DNA of 64,000 nt from Ophiodon elongatus. Lineage: Eukaryota > Chordata > Actinopteri > Perciformes > Hexagrammidae. How positions within the stretch are numbered: position 1 is the first letter of the stretch; each line of letters opens with the position of its first letter. Location of the stretch: assembly GCA_016806645.1 (NCBI GenBank), contig JACSYO010001810.1, positions 4,017,001 through 4,081,000 on the forward strand, written 5' to 3'. Under the pieces are notes generated by a model. The model saw only the letters and a program-made list of their open reading frames with translations, did not search any database and was not told the DNA's origin. Shown piece after piece: positions 26,763 through 39,796 of this stretch. The translations under genes and the position numbers were made by a program.

Positions 26763-26800
26763 CGTGCGTGCGTGTGTGTGTCTGCCTGTGTGTGTGTGTT
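26627..26800. repeat. Compound TG/CG microsatellite (Z-DNA-prone)
   Basis: A 174-base alternating purine-pyrimidine tract. TG units are interrupted at intervals by CG, forming a higher-order GTGTGTGTGC register, and it ends in CGTGCGTGCGTG near 26,759-26,772. Cys-Val frames through it are translations of the repeat. Confidence 0.95.
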
Positions 26801-28479
26801 CCTGTCAGTCCGTCAGTTAGGCCTAATGTGGCTCCCTAGAGGTACCTGGGGGAGACCCATCTAGCACCCAGTCAGCCTCTGCTGGCGGCCAAGTGGTGAC
26901 AACGGGTTCCCACAGAGAGAGGAAGTGTCATGGTATGTATGTAAACTAGTGACAGATGACTGGAGACATGTGGCCTGTAGACACCGAGCCTGAAAGTAAA
27001 GCAGTTTTGCTCTCTTTGACTTCCTCTCTCTCTTCCCACTTGAGACTTCAGAGAGTGAGCATCAGACTCCACAAAAGCATGGAATACATTGACAACAAGT
27101 CAAAGATGTGAATAAAAAGGATGCAAATCATTTGGCATGAAAAGACGCATGCTATGTGCAAATATTTTGTTTGCCTTTGAAAGGCTCTAGCAAAGGAGTG
27201 AGGAGTTTTTAGTGTGCAGAGCTTCAGGCAGCTTTTCTAGGTCACAGGTCATGTGGGTCAGTGTTACACTCCCTGCAGCCTCACTTCAACCCTCGGTCTG
27301 GAAATAGAACATGCAACGTCACCCAGCCAGCAGGGAGGTAGATTCCAGACCTCAGTGGCCACGGGCTGCACATGTGGAATCTGCTCGTGTAGTTGACCCG
27401 AAATGTTTGAAACTCAGAATGCTCCCAGTAGGATATTGTTATTTCATGCATACCCAAATGAGCAAGGCTGTTCGAATTGCCTTGTACAAAGTGGACCAGT
27501 ATATTTAGACTCTTCACTGTCTGCCGTTCACAATTCATCAAGGGAACTCGCAGTAGCCAGAGGCAGATTTGTTTAACAGTATGCACATAACCTGTAAGAG
27601 ACGCAAAACATAACAAATAAACTGTGGAATAGTTGTTGTTTTTTATTACATATTTCAGCCAGCAGGCTGTTTGCCTACTTTTCCTCTCTTAAGCAATCAT
27701 TGTAACGGACGGAAAGCCAGCACATATAAGAGACATGAAGAATCAAGCACGCCTTTTTAAAGATTTCACCCAAGCCTTGCAATTATAAGCCATGGAGCAC
27801 ATCAACTATTAGGCTTATTACTATTTTTGTCACAAAAAGCAGTGTGAAATCTTTTTCTTAGCTGAGTTTGCATGTAATATGTTCAGTATTTGTCATCAGT
27901 GTTTTTGATATTATTAAATACTAATTGGTTATAAATACTATAATTGTTCTGGTAGCTGGTAATAGTTTAGATTGACACAGCAAATTTAGGTTTTCCAAAA
28001 ATTGCTTGCTATTTCCGAGTATGGCGCATACCCATTCACACAATTTTTTATTTATTTATAGCACTTTCATCTGGCACCTAGAATATATAAGCTAAAACTA
28101 ATGCAATCAAGTTTGGCTTTTACATTTTTATTTATATAAAGTTTTTTTTCTTTTGTGTTGTATGGTGCATTTGTTTTGTGATGTGGTTGAGTGGTACAGG
28201 ATTCATGGTTTCAATAACTTCACAATTCTGGCAACATAGCTTGAATGCAGAATTTCACACAGACATGTGTTTCATCATGGTTACCATGGTTATGCAGAGA
28301 TGAACAGTGATTGAGATATTTTCTATGGTACAGTAGTGTCACTAGCATTAAACATGTGTTCAGTATTTGATATGTAGAGTGGGAGTATGATTACAGCAGT
28401 GTGTGTATCATGTGAGGATTTGTGAGTTATAATAGTGAACACCTAGCCCTTAGCCTAATAGTGATCATTTGAGAGAAAG

Positions 28480-28800
28480 CTGCATGTCCAAGCGACGCGT
28501 CCTGGTTGCACTTTCTATCCAGGGAAGTAAAATCTATCAGCGCTGATGAGTTCATGCTCCCTCAAATATATCAGCGCCAATTGTGTTTATTGTGAGCTCC
28601 AGTAGTGCTATTGTGCTATTCTCTCGTCCATGTGGTGCAAAGAGCCAATTCACATTTGAGCAATGGGTGACCCTAGGTTATGTATATTGATGAGTGGATT
28701 TTGTTGCTTAATAGAATTGTGTCTAATTAATTAGCTTTTAATTGGTTGAACTATGTACATGCAAATGCAGCACAATGTAGAACAATCATTGCTTTAAACT
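28480..28800. promoter_or_regulatory. Candidate intronic enhancer with homeodomain palindrome and POU octamer
   Basis: The block holds a perfect 12-base palindrome CTAATTAATTAG (28,723-28,734), an adjacent TTAATTGG, a perfect octamer ATGCAAAT (28,759-28,766), and two ATCAGCGC copies near 28,537 and 28,569. It has no repeat landmarks and no coding signal. The clustering of paired homeodomain and POU sites in unique sequence is what one expects of a neural or otic developmental enhancer; function is inferred. Confidence 0.38.
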
Positions 28801-30159
28801 GCATACTGAGGTTGGTTTAATGAAATGTGGGAAATGCGTTTGTTGTGTCTGTTTATTTCAGTTTGGTGGTGTAAATTTCACTTCTTCCCTAAATACTCGA
28901 GGAACAGATTCACAGCACCAAAAAGGTTTTAGTTAAACAAAGAGAACATAGAAATGTCTGAAATGCCTACCTCTAAATTTCTATTAATTATCTCATCTGT
29001 TTTTAACACAAATGCTTAACCTTTTTCATCCCTTCATTTCGTAATCTATGAAAGGAATACTCTTGAATAATTTCCATTGCAAAGCCACTCTTGCTTTCTT
29101 GCCTCTGAGTTATTTCTGTCAAGTCTTTGAAGGCTGCCACTCTCATTCACCTGCCTCACAGGGTTTTAAAGTTGACCACGAACAGCTCTTGGTTTTGATT
29201 GGTTCATTTTCAGAACAAGATTTAGTAGATTAACACAACCGGATGGAGCTAGAGTGTACACTATTCTTTGACCATTTTACTGTGTTTACCATCTTAACAT
29301 TTTTCATTTTGTATATTTTGAAGTGGTTGATAAGAGCATAGACTGCAGTTATATTAAAGCATGTTTCACTGAAATGGTTGGCCTCTATAGCTTAAGTTTT
29401 AAATATAACTTAAAATAAAAAACAAAATAGGAGGAGCCAGATACCCGCAACAGTGACACAAATTACACCAAAATATTATGGAATGTTTTTAACCCTCAAA
29501 TGTCCCATGAAATGAATGTGTGTTAAGTTAAGTATTATTCTGCTATAACCATATGCAAAATACGTTCAGAAATAGTATGATTATAATATATGTTATAATA
29601 AAGTCATACTCTTAATGTCACGTCATTTGGGGAAAAAAAATATAACCATGAAATTTGAACATAAAGCCATCCCATCTTATAATATAATACCTGAAAGTCT
29701 GGCAACAGCAACATGAGTTTAGATATTAAGTTGGAAATGTTTTAGCTTTACTTTTTAAATAAACTCCTTACCAAATCCCAATTTTTTTTCACTGTTTTAT
29801 TGAAACCACGAAAGAAAGAGCTTATCTTAACGTATTTCATGGGATCTTAATGTGACGACATGTACATGCTACCCACAGACAGGAAATAGTGCAGGTTCAC
29901 CCAGTACCTCTGCATATCAGTTAACAAGTGATTTGCTCTCTGCACATTATACTGAATGAGCTTGGAGTTCATCCTAGTTGTGTCGGTTTCTTTTTATTAA
30001 TACTTTATTTATTTATTGCTGAATGCTGGCTACTGCAGACATTTCTCATAATAAATGCATCACTCAGCATACAAGTTCCTATTTCACCCCTGTCTCCTAA
30101 CAATTATTTTCCCTTATAACTAAACTACATTCTCAATTACCCATCAAGGGAAAAGTATT

Positions 30160-30475
30160 ACGGGACGCAGTTTTAAAGTTGTGCTTAACATTGTGAATTG
30201 AAACAAAACAAAACAAAAACACAACAGAACTACTTGGTGATGTTCAGGCAACAAAACTACTTGATTAGATTTAGTAAAAGATCATTCTTTGGCTTAAAAA
30301 ATATGTTTGTTACGTAACTTAAGTTATGTATGTAATGTTAAACATTTGACGTAACATTAAAAGAAGTCAACAATGACTCTAGGTTTCACACGGGACATGA
30401 ACAGTGGTCTCAAGTAAAAGTCCTTCATTTGTTTGACATATCAATCCATCCGACCTCCTACCTATATGGACTTAC
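30160..30475 (+). repeat. Eroded dispersed teleost repeat (CAAAACTACTTGGTTAGG type)
   Basis: Landmarks are AACTACTTGGTGATGTTCAGG, CAAAACTACTTGATTAGATTTAG, AAAGATCATTCTTTGG, GTTACGTAACTTAAGTTATG, AGGTTTCACACGGGACATGAAC, TCTCAAGTAAAAGTCC and CCATCCGACCTCCTACC. I know these phrases as successive parts of a frequent fish repeat. The copy is diverged and has no coding frame. Its class is left open and its ends are approximate. Confidence 0.6.
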
Positions 30476-31619
30476 ACTGATCTTGATTAGAAATGTATTT
30501 GTCAAATCTGGGAAAGAATATGTTTTCTTTGTAACACTGATGTTTTTTTGAGGGGAAAGTAGTTTTTAGGAGACCAGGCTGCCTATATGTGCAATTATTC
30601 ATGACCTTTTTTCTGTTTGAATTATTTTGCTGTCCATGTTATCCCCTTCAACCCCTATCACAAACTCATGTTGTGGTGACAGATTCAAAACATACAAAAT
30701 ATATATTGCTAAATTATACAAACAATATGTACAAAATTCTACACAAAAAAGGTATACATATATGAATGTGTGATTCACCACTTAACAACTACTTAAAAGA
30801 AAATTTAAGATTAAGGATTCAGAAAACATTTACACACTTTTCTATTGTTATAATTTTTTTGTCACATACATGAAGCTTATACATATTCAATACCTGTTTC
30901 AGACTTACTTTTACAAGCAAATTCTGTAATTAAGCTACATGGTACTGTACTGACCATGCCACCTTAGCTCTTAGAAGTCATTGTTTGCCAGTGGGCGAAC
31001 CAATCTTCTAGACAGCTCTTTCCTTGTAAAAGTTCCCCTTTATGGCTTCACTACTGCACTTCAGTAACTTTATTACAGTATAGCTGAAAGATTTCTATTT
31101 CATATTGACCTAAGATTGCTTCAGTTGTCTCATTTCACCTTTTGGCTGGCCTGTGTTGGAGAAGTGACCTTCTTTGAGACTTGCAGTCGATACCGCAGAA
31201 TGCTTCAGAATTCTTCGACGAAAAGCTGGCAGTGGTTACAGGCAAACGTCCTTTTTCTGTTCAATTGGGTATTTTCAATTTTAGTTCCATTTGAACCTTT
31301 AATCAGTTTAATGTGTAGGAAACGGTAAATAGAACACCATGTGAACGCAAAATACAGATTTAGCTTTTATTCATGACAAATGCATTTGCATTAATTTCTG
31401 TGTAACTGTGAAATGATTTGAGGTCAATTCAAACAAATCGGGAGTTTCGGTTGGACACTTTATTTAAGTCCTGTTGTTTTGTGTTCTGTCTGATGTTTTT
31501 ATCATAGAGAAAGAATAGTACTTTTTTTCATTATTGTTTAGTGTATTATTGTTTACCATCTGATCTAAGCACATACAGTATGTGATGCTCTATTTTGATT
31601 GTGTATAACTGCTTAAACA

Positions 31620-31950
31620 TTGGTGTATATCAACCGACGCATCTCGAGTAGCTATATAGCAGCCGTTTCTCTGTGAATCATTGAAGTATTGCCACTGGCT
31701 GTGTACATAGTCTGATATGTATGTCAAGATCACACTGTGAAGAATGAGATTTTTTTACAATGCGATTTCCTTCCTGTCTTGCAGGTTAACATGGCTGTAA
31801 AGTCTAATGGTTGGAAGTGTAATCACAGTTGTGAATCGGACCAGTGAACAAGATAATCTGTTAATTTCCAATGGGGCTCGGCCTGTTGGTTTGTAAATCA
31901 GAGGACTGGCTCCTGGTGCCATTAAACCGCTGCCTCACAGTAGAAGCCAA
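31620..31950. promoter_or_regulatory. Candidate intronic conserved non-coding element
   Basis: Unique sequence of intermediate GC in an otherwise AT-rich intron, including GGGCTCGGCCTGTTGG and TGGCTCCTGGTGCCATTAAA. No repeat or splice-supported exon was found. There is a CTTGCAG|GTTAAC acceptor-like site at about 31,785, but no coding frame follows it. Function is inferred from texture only. Confidence 0.25.
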
Positions 31951-33080
31951 GATGTGTTAAATGTGATAAAAATCCAGAAATATCACCAATTTTTTTTATA
32001 GTTTTCGTTTTTGCCTCTTTGATTGGTCTTCCTCGGGGTAACAGGACATTGGGGAATGAAGATGTTAGTGAGTAGCTTTTGGTCAATGAGCCTTCATGTA
32101 GCAAGGTCACAATCTGCCTCTCTTCTCTTTTGAAGTGTGTAAGTGATCCCTTGAGAGGCAGAGTAGCCAAGTTCATAGAGGCTCGCAAAAACCACTGCCT
32201 CTACTGTAATGTGCCTCTATGGTTAAACAAGTTTTACCAAGTGCTTGAATTCAACAACTGTGTTCTTTTAACTAACAAGCCATTTGAGTATTAATCAGTA
32301 TTATGCACTACAGAACACTATGAAGCCTGTCTCCCATAATTGTGTTAGTTTTATTCAGTGTACAAGTTCTTCTCATGATTGGAGAGCTGTTAGTTTAGCA
32401 TGTGTGTGAATTTAGCAATACTTAGGGTAGTAATGGAAGATGTAGCCTCTGGGGCTTTTTGGCCTGAAAAGTCATGGTTTAATTAGCATCACTGAGACTG
32501 AGGAATCACAGCGCACAGAATCTCTTAACTTCACGATTTACTGTATTACAGGGTAGAAAATGAGAAATACATGTTCCCCTCAAGCCAAAAGAGTTTATCA
32601 TTAACTCAGCCCAAAAACCCATGGGACTTGAGAGAATCCAGGGTATGTAACAAAGAATACATTATGATATCAAATTAAAGATTGCAACATCTGTGTACAT
32701 TCACTGAGAACAACTGTGGAGTTTGCCATATATTTTGTCTATTTTCATGACAACAATATTAATTGGCTTACTGTACCATATTGCTGTACCTACCAACAAC
32801 CAGAAGCTTTGTTTAAAAAAAACAAAACAAGTTATTATTATGCTGTGGAAGCTGGTCAACAGATGAGTTGGTGTTCTGCGTACCAAAAGGTTGTGCAATT
32901 AACACACAAGTGATCTTTTGTGCATTCTTCTGGGTCTTCTTCCTTTTGAAACTATAGGAAAAAGCAGCTTCACATGCACACATATGTTTTCTTTTTGTTA
33001 ACAAATCCCATGAAAAGACCAAGGCCAATAGCTTTAGTCCATCACTCAAAACGTTTGCATACCCTGTTTTATATAAATCT

Positions 33081-33104
33081 TTTTATTTATTTATTTATTT
33101 ATTT
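33081..33104. repeat. TTTA tetranucleotide microsatellite
   Basis: Five to six TTTA units within the large intron. Confidence 0.85.
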
Positions 33105-35999
33105 TAAAGGCTAAGTCACACCTGGGCACTGGAGTTTTTAATGAAGACTTTTCAAAAAGGATTAAATAATTATTATATTATGTGAACTCATTTTTGCTTA
33201 ATAATTTAGATTAATACACATGATGCTTTCCAGCAGCATGATGTATGTATGTAGGACTGACAGCGTCCATGCTAATTGTAATCAAGGAACATGTCAACAT
33301 CAACTGTAACACTCTCTTTATTGCCTGCTCTCAACCTCACTCTACTATATTTGTTATCATCACTTTGAATACCAAAACATTTACACAGTACACTCTCATG
33401 TGTTTTATTCAACCTCTTTTAAAAACAGATTACTTTAACAGTAAGTTAAAATCGTGGGCATTTGTACAGTTTTCTGAGTGGGAAAATTTACATCTTCTCA
33501 TTACATTCAGATTAATTATTCAAATCATCAACAGCGCTGTGCCAGTTTAACAGTTTTATTCTGTTACCATCTCTTACAGCTGCTGTTAAAATAATGTGTT
33601 ACTTGGTAGATTATAGTTTTAGGTACTGTAACAGGAGCAGGCTTTCCCACCACCATCTTGTGTGCAAGTCATGCAAGAGTACATTTACTGTGGCTGCAGA
33701 TAAAACTGGTATTTTTATTTCTCAATTTGTATATGATAATATCCCTATAGTCACGAGAAATCCATTGTACTTATAACAAAAGTGTATTTTTAAATCCATT
33801 ATAGATCTGCCTTTCAGAAAACCAATTTGTTTGCTTTTCTTTATTTTTGTGTACCTCTGAGTAGTATGTGAGAGTATATTTGTTGCAAACAGGAAAATGA
33901 GTGTGGTTGGTGACATTTATAATTGAATGTATGAAAACAGGAGAAGCGTTTGATGTTTAATTCAGCATACAACTTGGATGCAGACTCAGCAATTGGTGAT
34001 CAGAAGTAACAACTATTGTGATAACTATTGAGACTTAACAGTAGTGATGAGTATTTATAATTCTGGTCACCACACAAGGTTTTGATAGTGTTATCTGAAA
34101 ATAATATGCAAACTGCTCAGGAATACAACATGTCTTTAATTGATACTGCTGGTATTTACACAAACTGACAAGCACAGGATAGACAGGGACCTCATTGTGC
34201 CTATATTTATTAGATGATCCAGGTATAGAAGACGACTCGTGGCTTTCTGAAATTTTTTCATACTAAATACTTAATAGACACCAGCCAACATCATCTCCCA
34301 AAAAATGATTATACAGTATATCATAGTAAAATACTTAAAATGATGTGTTCAATAATGTGACTGTTATTGTTTTGTGTGAATTCCTGTCCAAGGCTATATT
34401 TCTACTTTAGGTCCCCACAGACCTAGGATTTAGTTCCTTGTAGTGGACAGACTTAAAGGATTAACAGCTGTAAATCACAAATCAGATGTCTGAACACAGG
34501 TCTAAGGAACTATTGTTTGTACATTTTACCATGATGTATTTTACTGACCACATTTAGCTATCCACTTTTGCTTTGTCTGCACCAACTTGTCTGCGGGTTC
34601 GCACTAGAATTTCTGTAGTTATAGTGTATTTCTCAGGATAACCATGTGTTGCATTTATCCAATCTTGCGTCAGCTTAACATGTAAATAATTGCTTTATTG
34701 TGCCCATATGACACCTCTTTATGTTTAATACTAACTGTGCTTTGAAATTGAATTGAATTTACCATTAATTTTGACAAAAAACATCTGATCGATTTAAGAT
34801 TATTTACAAACTAATTATAACACAGTGATTGGTATATTTACAGTGGTAGATTTAATGAATTACATACATGTTTTGTTAATCAACATCAAATTATAGTATA
34901 CATAGTAAATGAATTAGTTTTGCTTGCTTTTATCAAATCGTTCTCATTGTTCAATGAATACATTTTTCTCATTGTCACATTCAGTGCACATTTTTATGCT
35001 CTTGCAGATTATGATGAACATTTGTAAATAATCTAATTATAATTATAATTGTGTACATGATTGATTACATTAATTAATAATGACTAAATTCTTTCTGGAT
35101 GTACAAAATCATACCATGTTATCTAACATTTAATCTTATTTTTAATCTTAAATTTGATCAGATTGATCTAATCTGATTCATTGTTATTATCAAAATACTA
35201 ATTTATTGATACCTTACATGTTTTCTTTTCAAGTTCTTTAAGGTGTGGCATTTTTTACAGAAGGTTGCCGTGGATACAGTAGATAACCAGCATGTTATCA
35301 GGCAAATGTTTGCGGCCTACTTTCACTCTGTTTCCTCTAAAGTATTGTGCCATAGATAACGGTGTTGCAGTCATTTAGAAATGCTGCTTTGAATGAATAG
35401 CCTGTGTTTACTAAATTTAAGTGATTACAGCTCTGTCACAATGGACTGTCTAACTCACTTTGACACAGGAAGTTGTCTCCCTGACTGACAGGTCAACTAC
35501 AATAAACATATTGTTTAAGTGCATGCTTGCACAATCGTTTTCCACCTTTTGTGTTTGGATAAGTATAGAATCCACTGGGATTGGTGGACTCTGATAGTGT
35601 GGGAACATGCTAGAAATGTGCTGCCATGGTGATCAGACTGTGAAATGTATGGGCAGTAGCCCTGTAAAAGACAGTGACTGAGGAAGGCATATCTTTTCTA
35701 AATGAGGGGTTAAATGGCACCCTGCCGTCTACAGATTGGAATTACTGCCACATGGAGCTCTAAATTGAGTTTAAATAGTCTTAACTTGATATGTGAGATG
35801 AATGAGACTCTGTAGCTGTACCGATTACCATTTCACATTGTATTAGAATGTTTTGCCCCACCCCTACTTAGAATATCTCCAGTGAATTTGAATATGAATA
35901 TGAGCTTGTTTTTATTTATAAACGTAATTACTATCTGTCTGCAATATTTGCACGCTTGTCAAGTAGAGTGGTCTGTGTATGCAGAATAAAAGCAAAAGC

Positions 36000-36345
36000 T
36001 CCCATAATTATGTTTACGTCCGGCGATGGAAATCCCAGGGTTGTAATTATCAGTAATTATAAATACTTTTCAGCATGTCTACTGCCTCAGCTGGGACCAT
36101 TGTTTGGTGTGAAGTGCAGAGTTTGTGCAGCTTAATTATGACATTGTACATGACTAAATGTACCAGTCCGCTTCAGCCCTGCAAAACACTTCCAGTGCAT
36201 AATCACGCTCAAGTCTGACTTTAAAGAGCTCATTACAGTTAGTTTTCTAAAGAGCGGCTTATTAAACACAGTTACCTAATAAGCATCTTTGGTGGTGCAA
36301 ATTGGTAAAAATGGTAATGAGTCTGATTAGGCCACGTTTCAATTA
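36000..36345. promoter_or_regulatory. Candidate intronic conserved non-coding element rich in ATTA cores
   Basis: Repeated homeodomain cores occur here (GTAATTATCAGTAATTAT near 36,044; GCTTAATTATGAC near 36,130; GTAATGAGTCTGATTAGG near 36,313). They sit in unique sequence with stretches of higher complexity such as CTGCCTCAGCTGGGACCATTGTTTGG. It is adjacent to a CT microsatellite but is not itself repetitive. The enhancer role is inference. Confidence 0.3.
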
Positions 36346-36472
36346 CGACAGCTTTCACTTCCCTCCCCCTCTCCCTCAACCCTCCCACCTTCCCCTCCCC
36401 CAAACCAAAAAAGAAAAAGAAAAGTCCAGCTCTTTATGCTTGGGAATCCTCCTGGAAGGCATTTTGCTCTCT

Positions 36473-36478
<6 letters not shown>

Positions 36479-36524
<46 letters not shown>
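36479..36524. repeat. CT/GA dinucleotide microsatellite
   Basis: About 22 uninterrupted CT units, preceded by a pyrimidine-rich CCCTCTCCC tract from about 36,360. The Arg-Glu and Ser-Leu frames over it are artefacts. Confidence 0.95.
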
Positions 36525-36528
<4 letters not shown>

Positions 36529-39500
36529 CTCACATACACTCACGTACACACAGAAAAAGGAAAAGAAAACCGCTCCGCCACCTCTGTGCTTCCTTTCAGC
36601 AGCACAGTAATGAATAGAGAATTGTGCAAGCGGCGGTCCAATTTACGCACTGGGAAATTGGATGGACAGAGTGGAGGCCCACTCTTGTTTGCTTAAAAAC
36701 GGCCTAGGCTACCAGATTAATAGTTCCCAAAAAGGTCAGCATCTCTGTTTCAGCGCTGATGATAAGTGAACCAGAAATTAAACACCATACCGTAGCGTAA
36801 CACTATGGCATCACATGTCTAATGTGTTTTGCCTCCACCAGGTAATTTTTTCTTCAAAGAGTGTGAGATAATCTAAAGTATATAAAATAAAACATAAATT
36901 GTCACTTATAATCCCAGGGATGATTCTATAAAATGATGTGCTGTTAAAACAAAACATGTGTTTTAATCTTAAATTCAGCAGGGTGATCATTCAGATATGA
37001 GTCAACCTAAAAGACACAGATAGCTCAATTAGATGAATGACAAAAAATATATATTTTATAGTACCATCGTCTATAAGATTTATGCCAGAGGATTATTCAG
37101 ATCTGTGAATTGACAAACACAGTGATCCAACAAAGGCTGTACTTGTTGGTGGCTGATCAGTGGAATTTGAGCTGGAGCCCGAGGCTATCTGAAAACATTC
37201 CACTAATGGAGCGCTCTGTAATTATACCATTTCAAAGAAAGACAAAGGGACCTGTAGATGTTTTATTTGAATTTCCAGGCAGGTGGAATAAAGGACAACC
37301 GTTTTACCGTAATGCCAAAGTACAAGATCATTATGCTAATGCTAGTGTGTACACGTGGGTGCATTTGTGTCTATTTGTGTGTTTGTGTTTATCTGCATAT
37401 TTGTGTGTGGATGCATTAACTATCTACACTATAACCTTTGTATAAACCAAACTCTTTAGGGTCTGATTCTACTTCAAATAGTATTCTTAATAGACATATT
37501 ATTAAGAGGAAACTGGTTGATGCACTGAACACAAATTATAATAACACTCATTGTGTTTTTGCTATTGAATGTAAAACTAGTTGGTTCATTTAACACGGTT
37601 AAAAAAAATCATTGTTTTGTTGTATTTCTATTTGTATGTTCTGTAATAATATAATTAACTTTTTTACCTGTGTAAATGAAAATCCCTTCTTCCACAAATC
37701 AAATCCCATGTTTGAGTTACTTTCTATGTACTGTAGAGTATGTTTATATCCGTGTGCTGTACTTAGATAATCATCTCGGATGGTTTCTATTTCATAAAAT
37801 ACCTGATGCTCAAAGATCTCAAGTACACTTTGCAAATAGCACTCCTCCTTTGATTGTCCAAAGTGGCACATTGTTCAGGGAGGATTAACAGTAATAGAAG
37901 AATCTCACTCAATAAACTGTGTGCAATTTTGTTATTGACAAAATGTGCCTTGAGTGTTAATGAACTCTACTGAATGACTTTACAAAAAACATTATCCGGA
38001 TATCTTCACTGCGGTGTCAGTAAATGCTGTGAATGGCTGAGATTTTTTGTCAGACAACTGGTTGGTCTTGTCTTAATACTGTTTTGTTTGTTTTAAAGGG
38101 AACATCTTAATTAAATTGAATTAAATTCCACACTTTTTTAAAAGGTATTTTAATGCAACAAGAGGGACAGGCAGCGCTGGGGGATAAATCCACTTAAAAA
38201 AATCCTACTTTTGTATTGCACCCACCTACAAACTTCACATAACAGCTGAGCTAGAATGTAGTGGGTGACTAATATTTAAATTACTCTAGATGCACATGAG
38301 TCTAAAGCAGTGAGTGAGACTTCTGCTATTCTAAAGGGTGTCATTCATACATTTTATTTAGTTCATACACACGTAACTCAAGTAAATAGGGTTTTGGTTT
38401 ACATGAAAGACATTTCGTTTTTTTTCTAACTCTAGTTATCTTTGTCACTGCCCCCTGTGATACTACAACTTGTTTTCATATTCTATTTTCTGTAGGTTGA
38501 TGAACCTTTCTGTTCCAGCACAGTATGGCTACCATATTTGTCATGCCTGGGCTTTTTGCCTCAGGCTTTTTTTTCTTAATCATTAACTTGGATGGTTGAC
38601 AACCATGTGAGCCATAGCATGGATCTCTTTGACTAAAACCTTGTAAATTAACACAATTAGTGCAGCATCATCCTGCTAATTAGCTCCTGGTGTCTAGTGT
38701 GGCGGGTGGGCAAATAGCTGGAAGGGAGTCAGAAGGGAATCCGCAGACAAACATTGCGTTTGTAATCTGCCTCTGGACAGTAGCTGTTTGTTGCCTAAAT
38801 CCTGTGATATGGACTTAACGTACCGAAGTATAAAATATAGCACTGCAGTGCCTGATTAGCAAAGGCACAGTCTATTATAACAGGCAGGGAAAGTTTGGTT
38901 AAATGTGTTTCCTTTCAAATGGTCTTCTAGCTTTTGGTCCGATTAGTGTTGATGTAAGATGTTCGCGGCTCTATGCACTATCTCTGATTGTTTTAAGCCG
39001 TAACCTCTTTAATAGTCTACATTCTTTAAGGCTATAGTACATCCTCTGATAATCCCAAGCAGAGTTATAGATGACAGCATGTGTAAAATCTTTTATTTGC
39101 AGATTGACTTTAGGATTTAACTTGATTATTCATGTCATTCAAACCCTCAAGGCCAAATAGAGTGGCTGAGAGATGCTGCAGAGAAAAAGACAAGTGAAGC
39201 ATGTTTTCCTCCCCTCCCTCACTCTGTGGACTAGGAAGCAGTAGGAAGACTGGAAGTGGATGTAATTCATGCTGGGCTGAGGGGTTTGTGTGATGAAAGC
39301 AACAGAGCGCTGCCAAGGAAGATTGCTTTGCTGCGCTCCTCCAAGCAGATTTGAAACTGTCTCAGAATGCCTCAGATGAGAGTTGGATTATAGACTGACC
39401 TGCTATGTCTGTGTCATTCTGCTCTGTGTCGGGTGGATTATACCACGCTAACCAGGTGTTGGGTCCCATATCCTACCCATACTGACCATGGTGTGTGTTC

Positions 39501-39796
39501 TGTTAGTGTTGTCTGTTTGTCAAATGGGAGACATTTGGACTGTTTTTCTGAATGCTAACTTTCCTTAATTATGTCAGAAAAGCCTCTTGCTCTTTTCATT
39601 GCACTTTCTCATCTTTTTCCTTTTTCCCAAACTATTGAAAGCAAATTTAGGTATTCTATACTTTTTCCCACAGTATTTAACTTTCACTATTTGATTATTA
39701 TAGAACATTTAAAATATTAGAATGTTATTTTCAATGATTATTAATCATGATATAATGCTTACTTTGACATATTTCTTCCTTATGCACAATATCTAG

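Larger units (their letters stand above)
19503..39796 (+). other. fign: fign intron 2 (20.3 kb, phase 1)
   Basis: It begins GTATGT and ends TATCTAG at 39,796. It contains no supported coding exon. It holds microsatellites (22,496; 24,577; 26,627; 33,081; 36,479), one eroded dispersed repeat (about 30,160-30,475), a perfect NFI palindrome (25,215) and several unique, moderately GC-rich blocks that look like candidate cis-regulatory elements (about 21,290-21,560, 25,640-25,930, 28,480-28,800, 31,620-31,950, 35,260-35,520, 36,000-36,345, 38,640-38,770). Large introns with conserved non-coding sequence are typical of developmental loci flanked by gene deserts. Enhancer function is inference only. 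Confidence 0.8.

Noticed and set aside
31778..31800. Acceptor-like CTTGCAG|GTTAACATGG in the large intron, suggesting an alternative coding exon
   Set aside because: The frame after ATGG hits a stop almost at once and no fidgetin-like residues follow.
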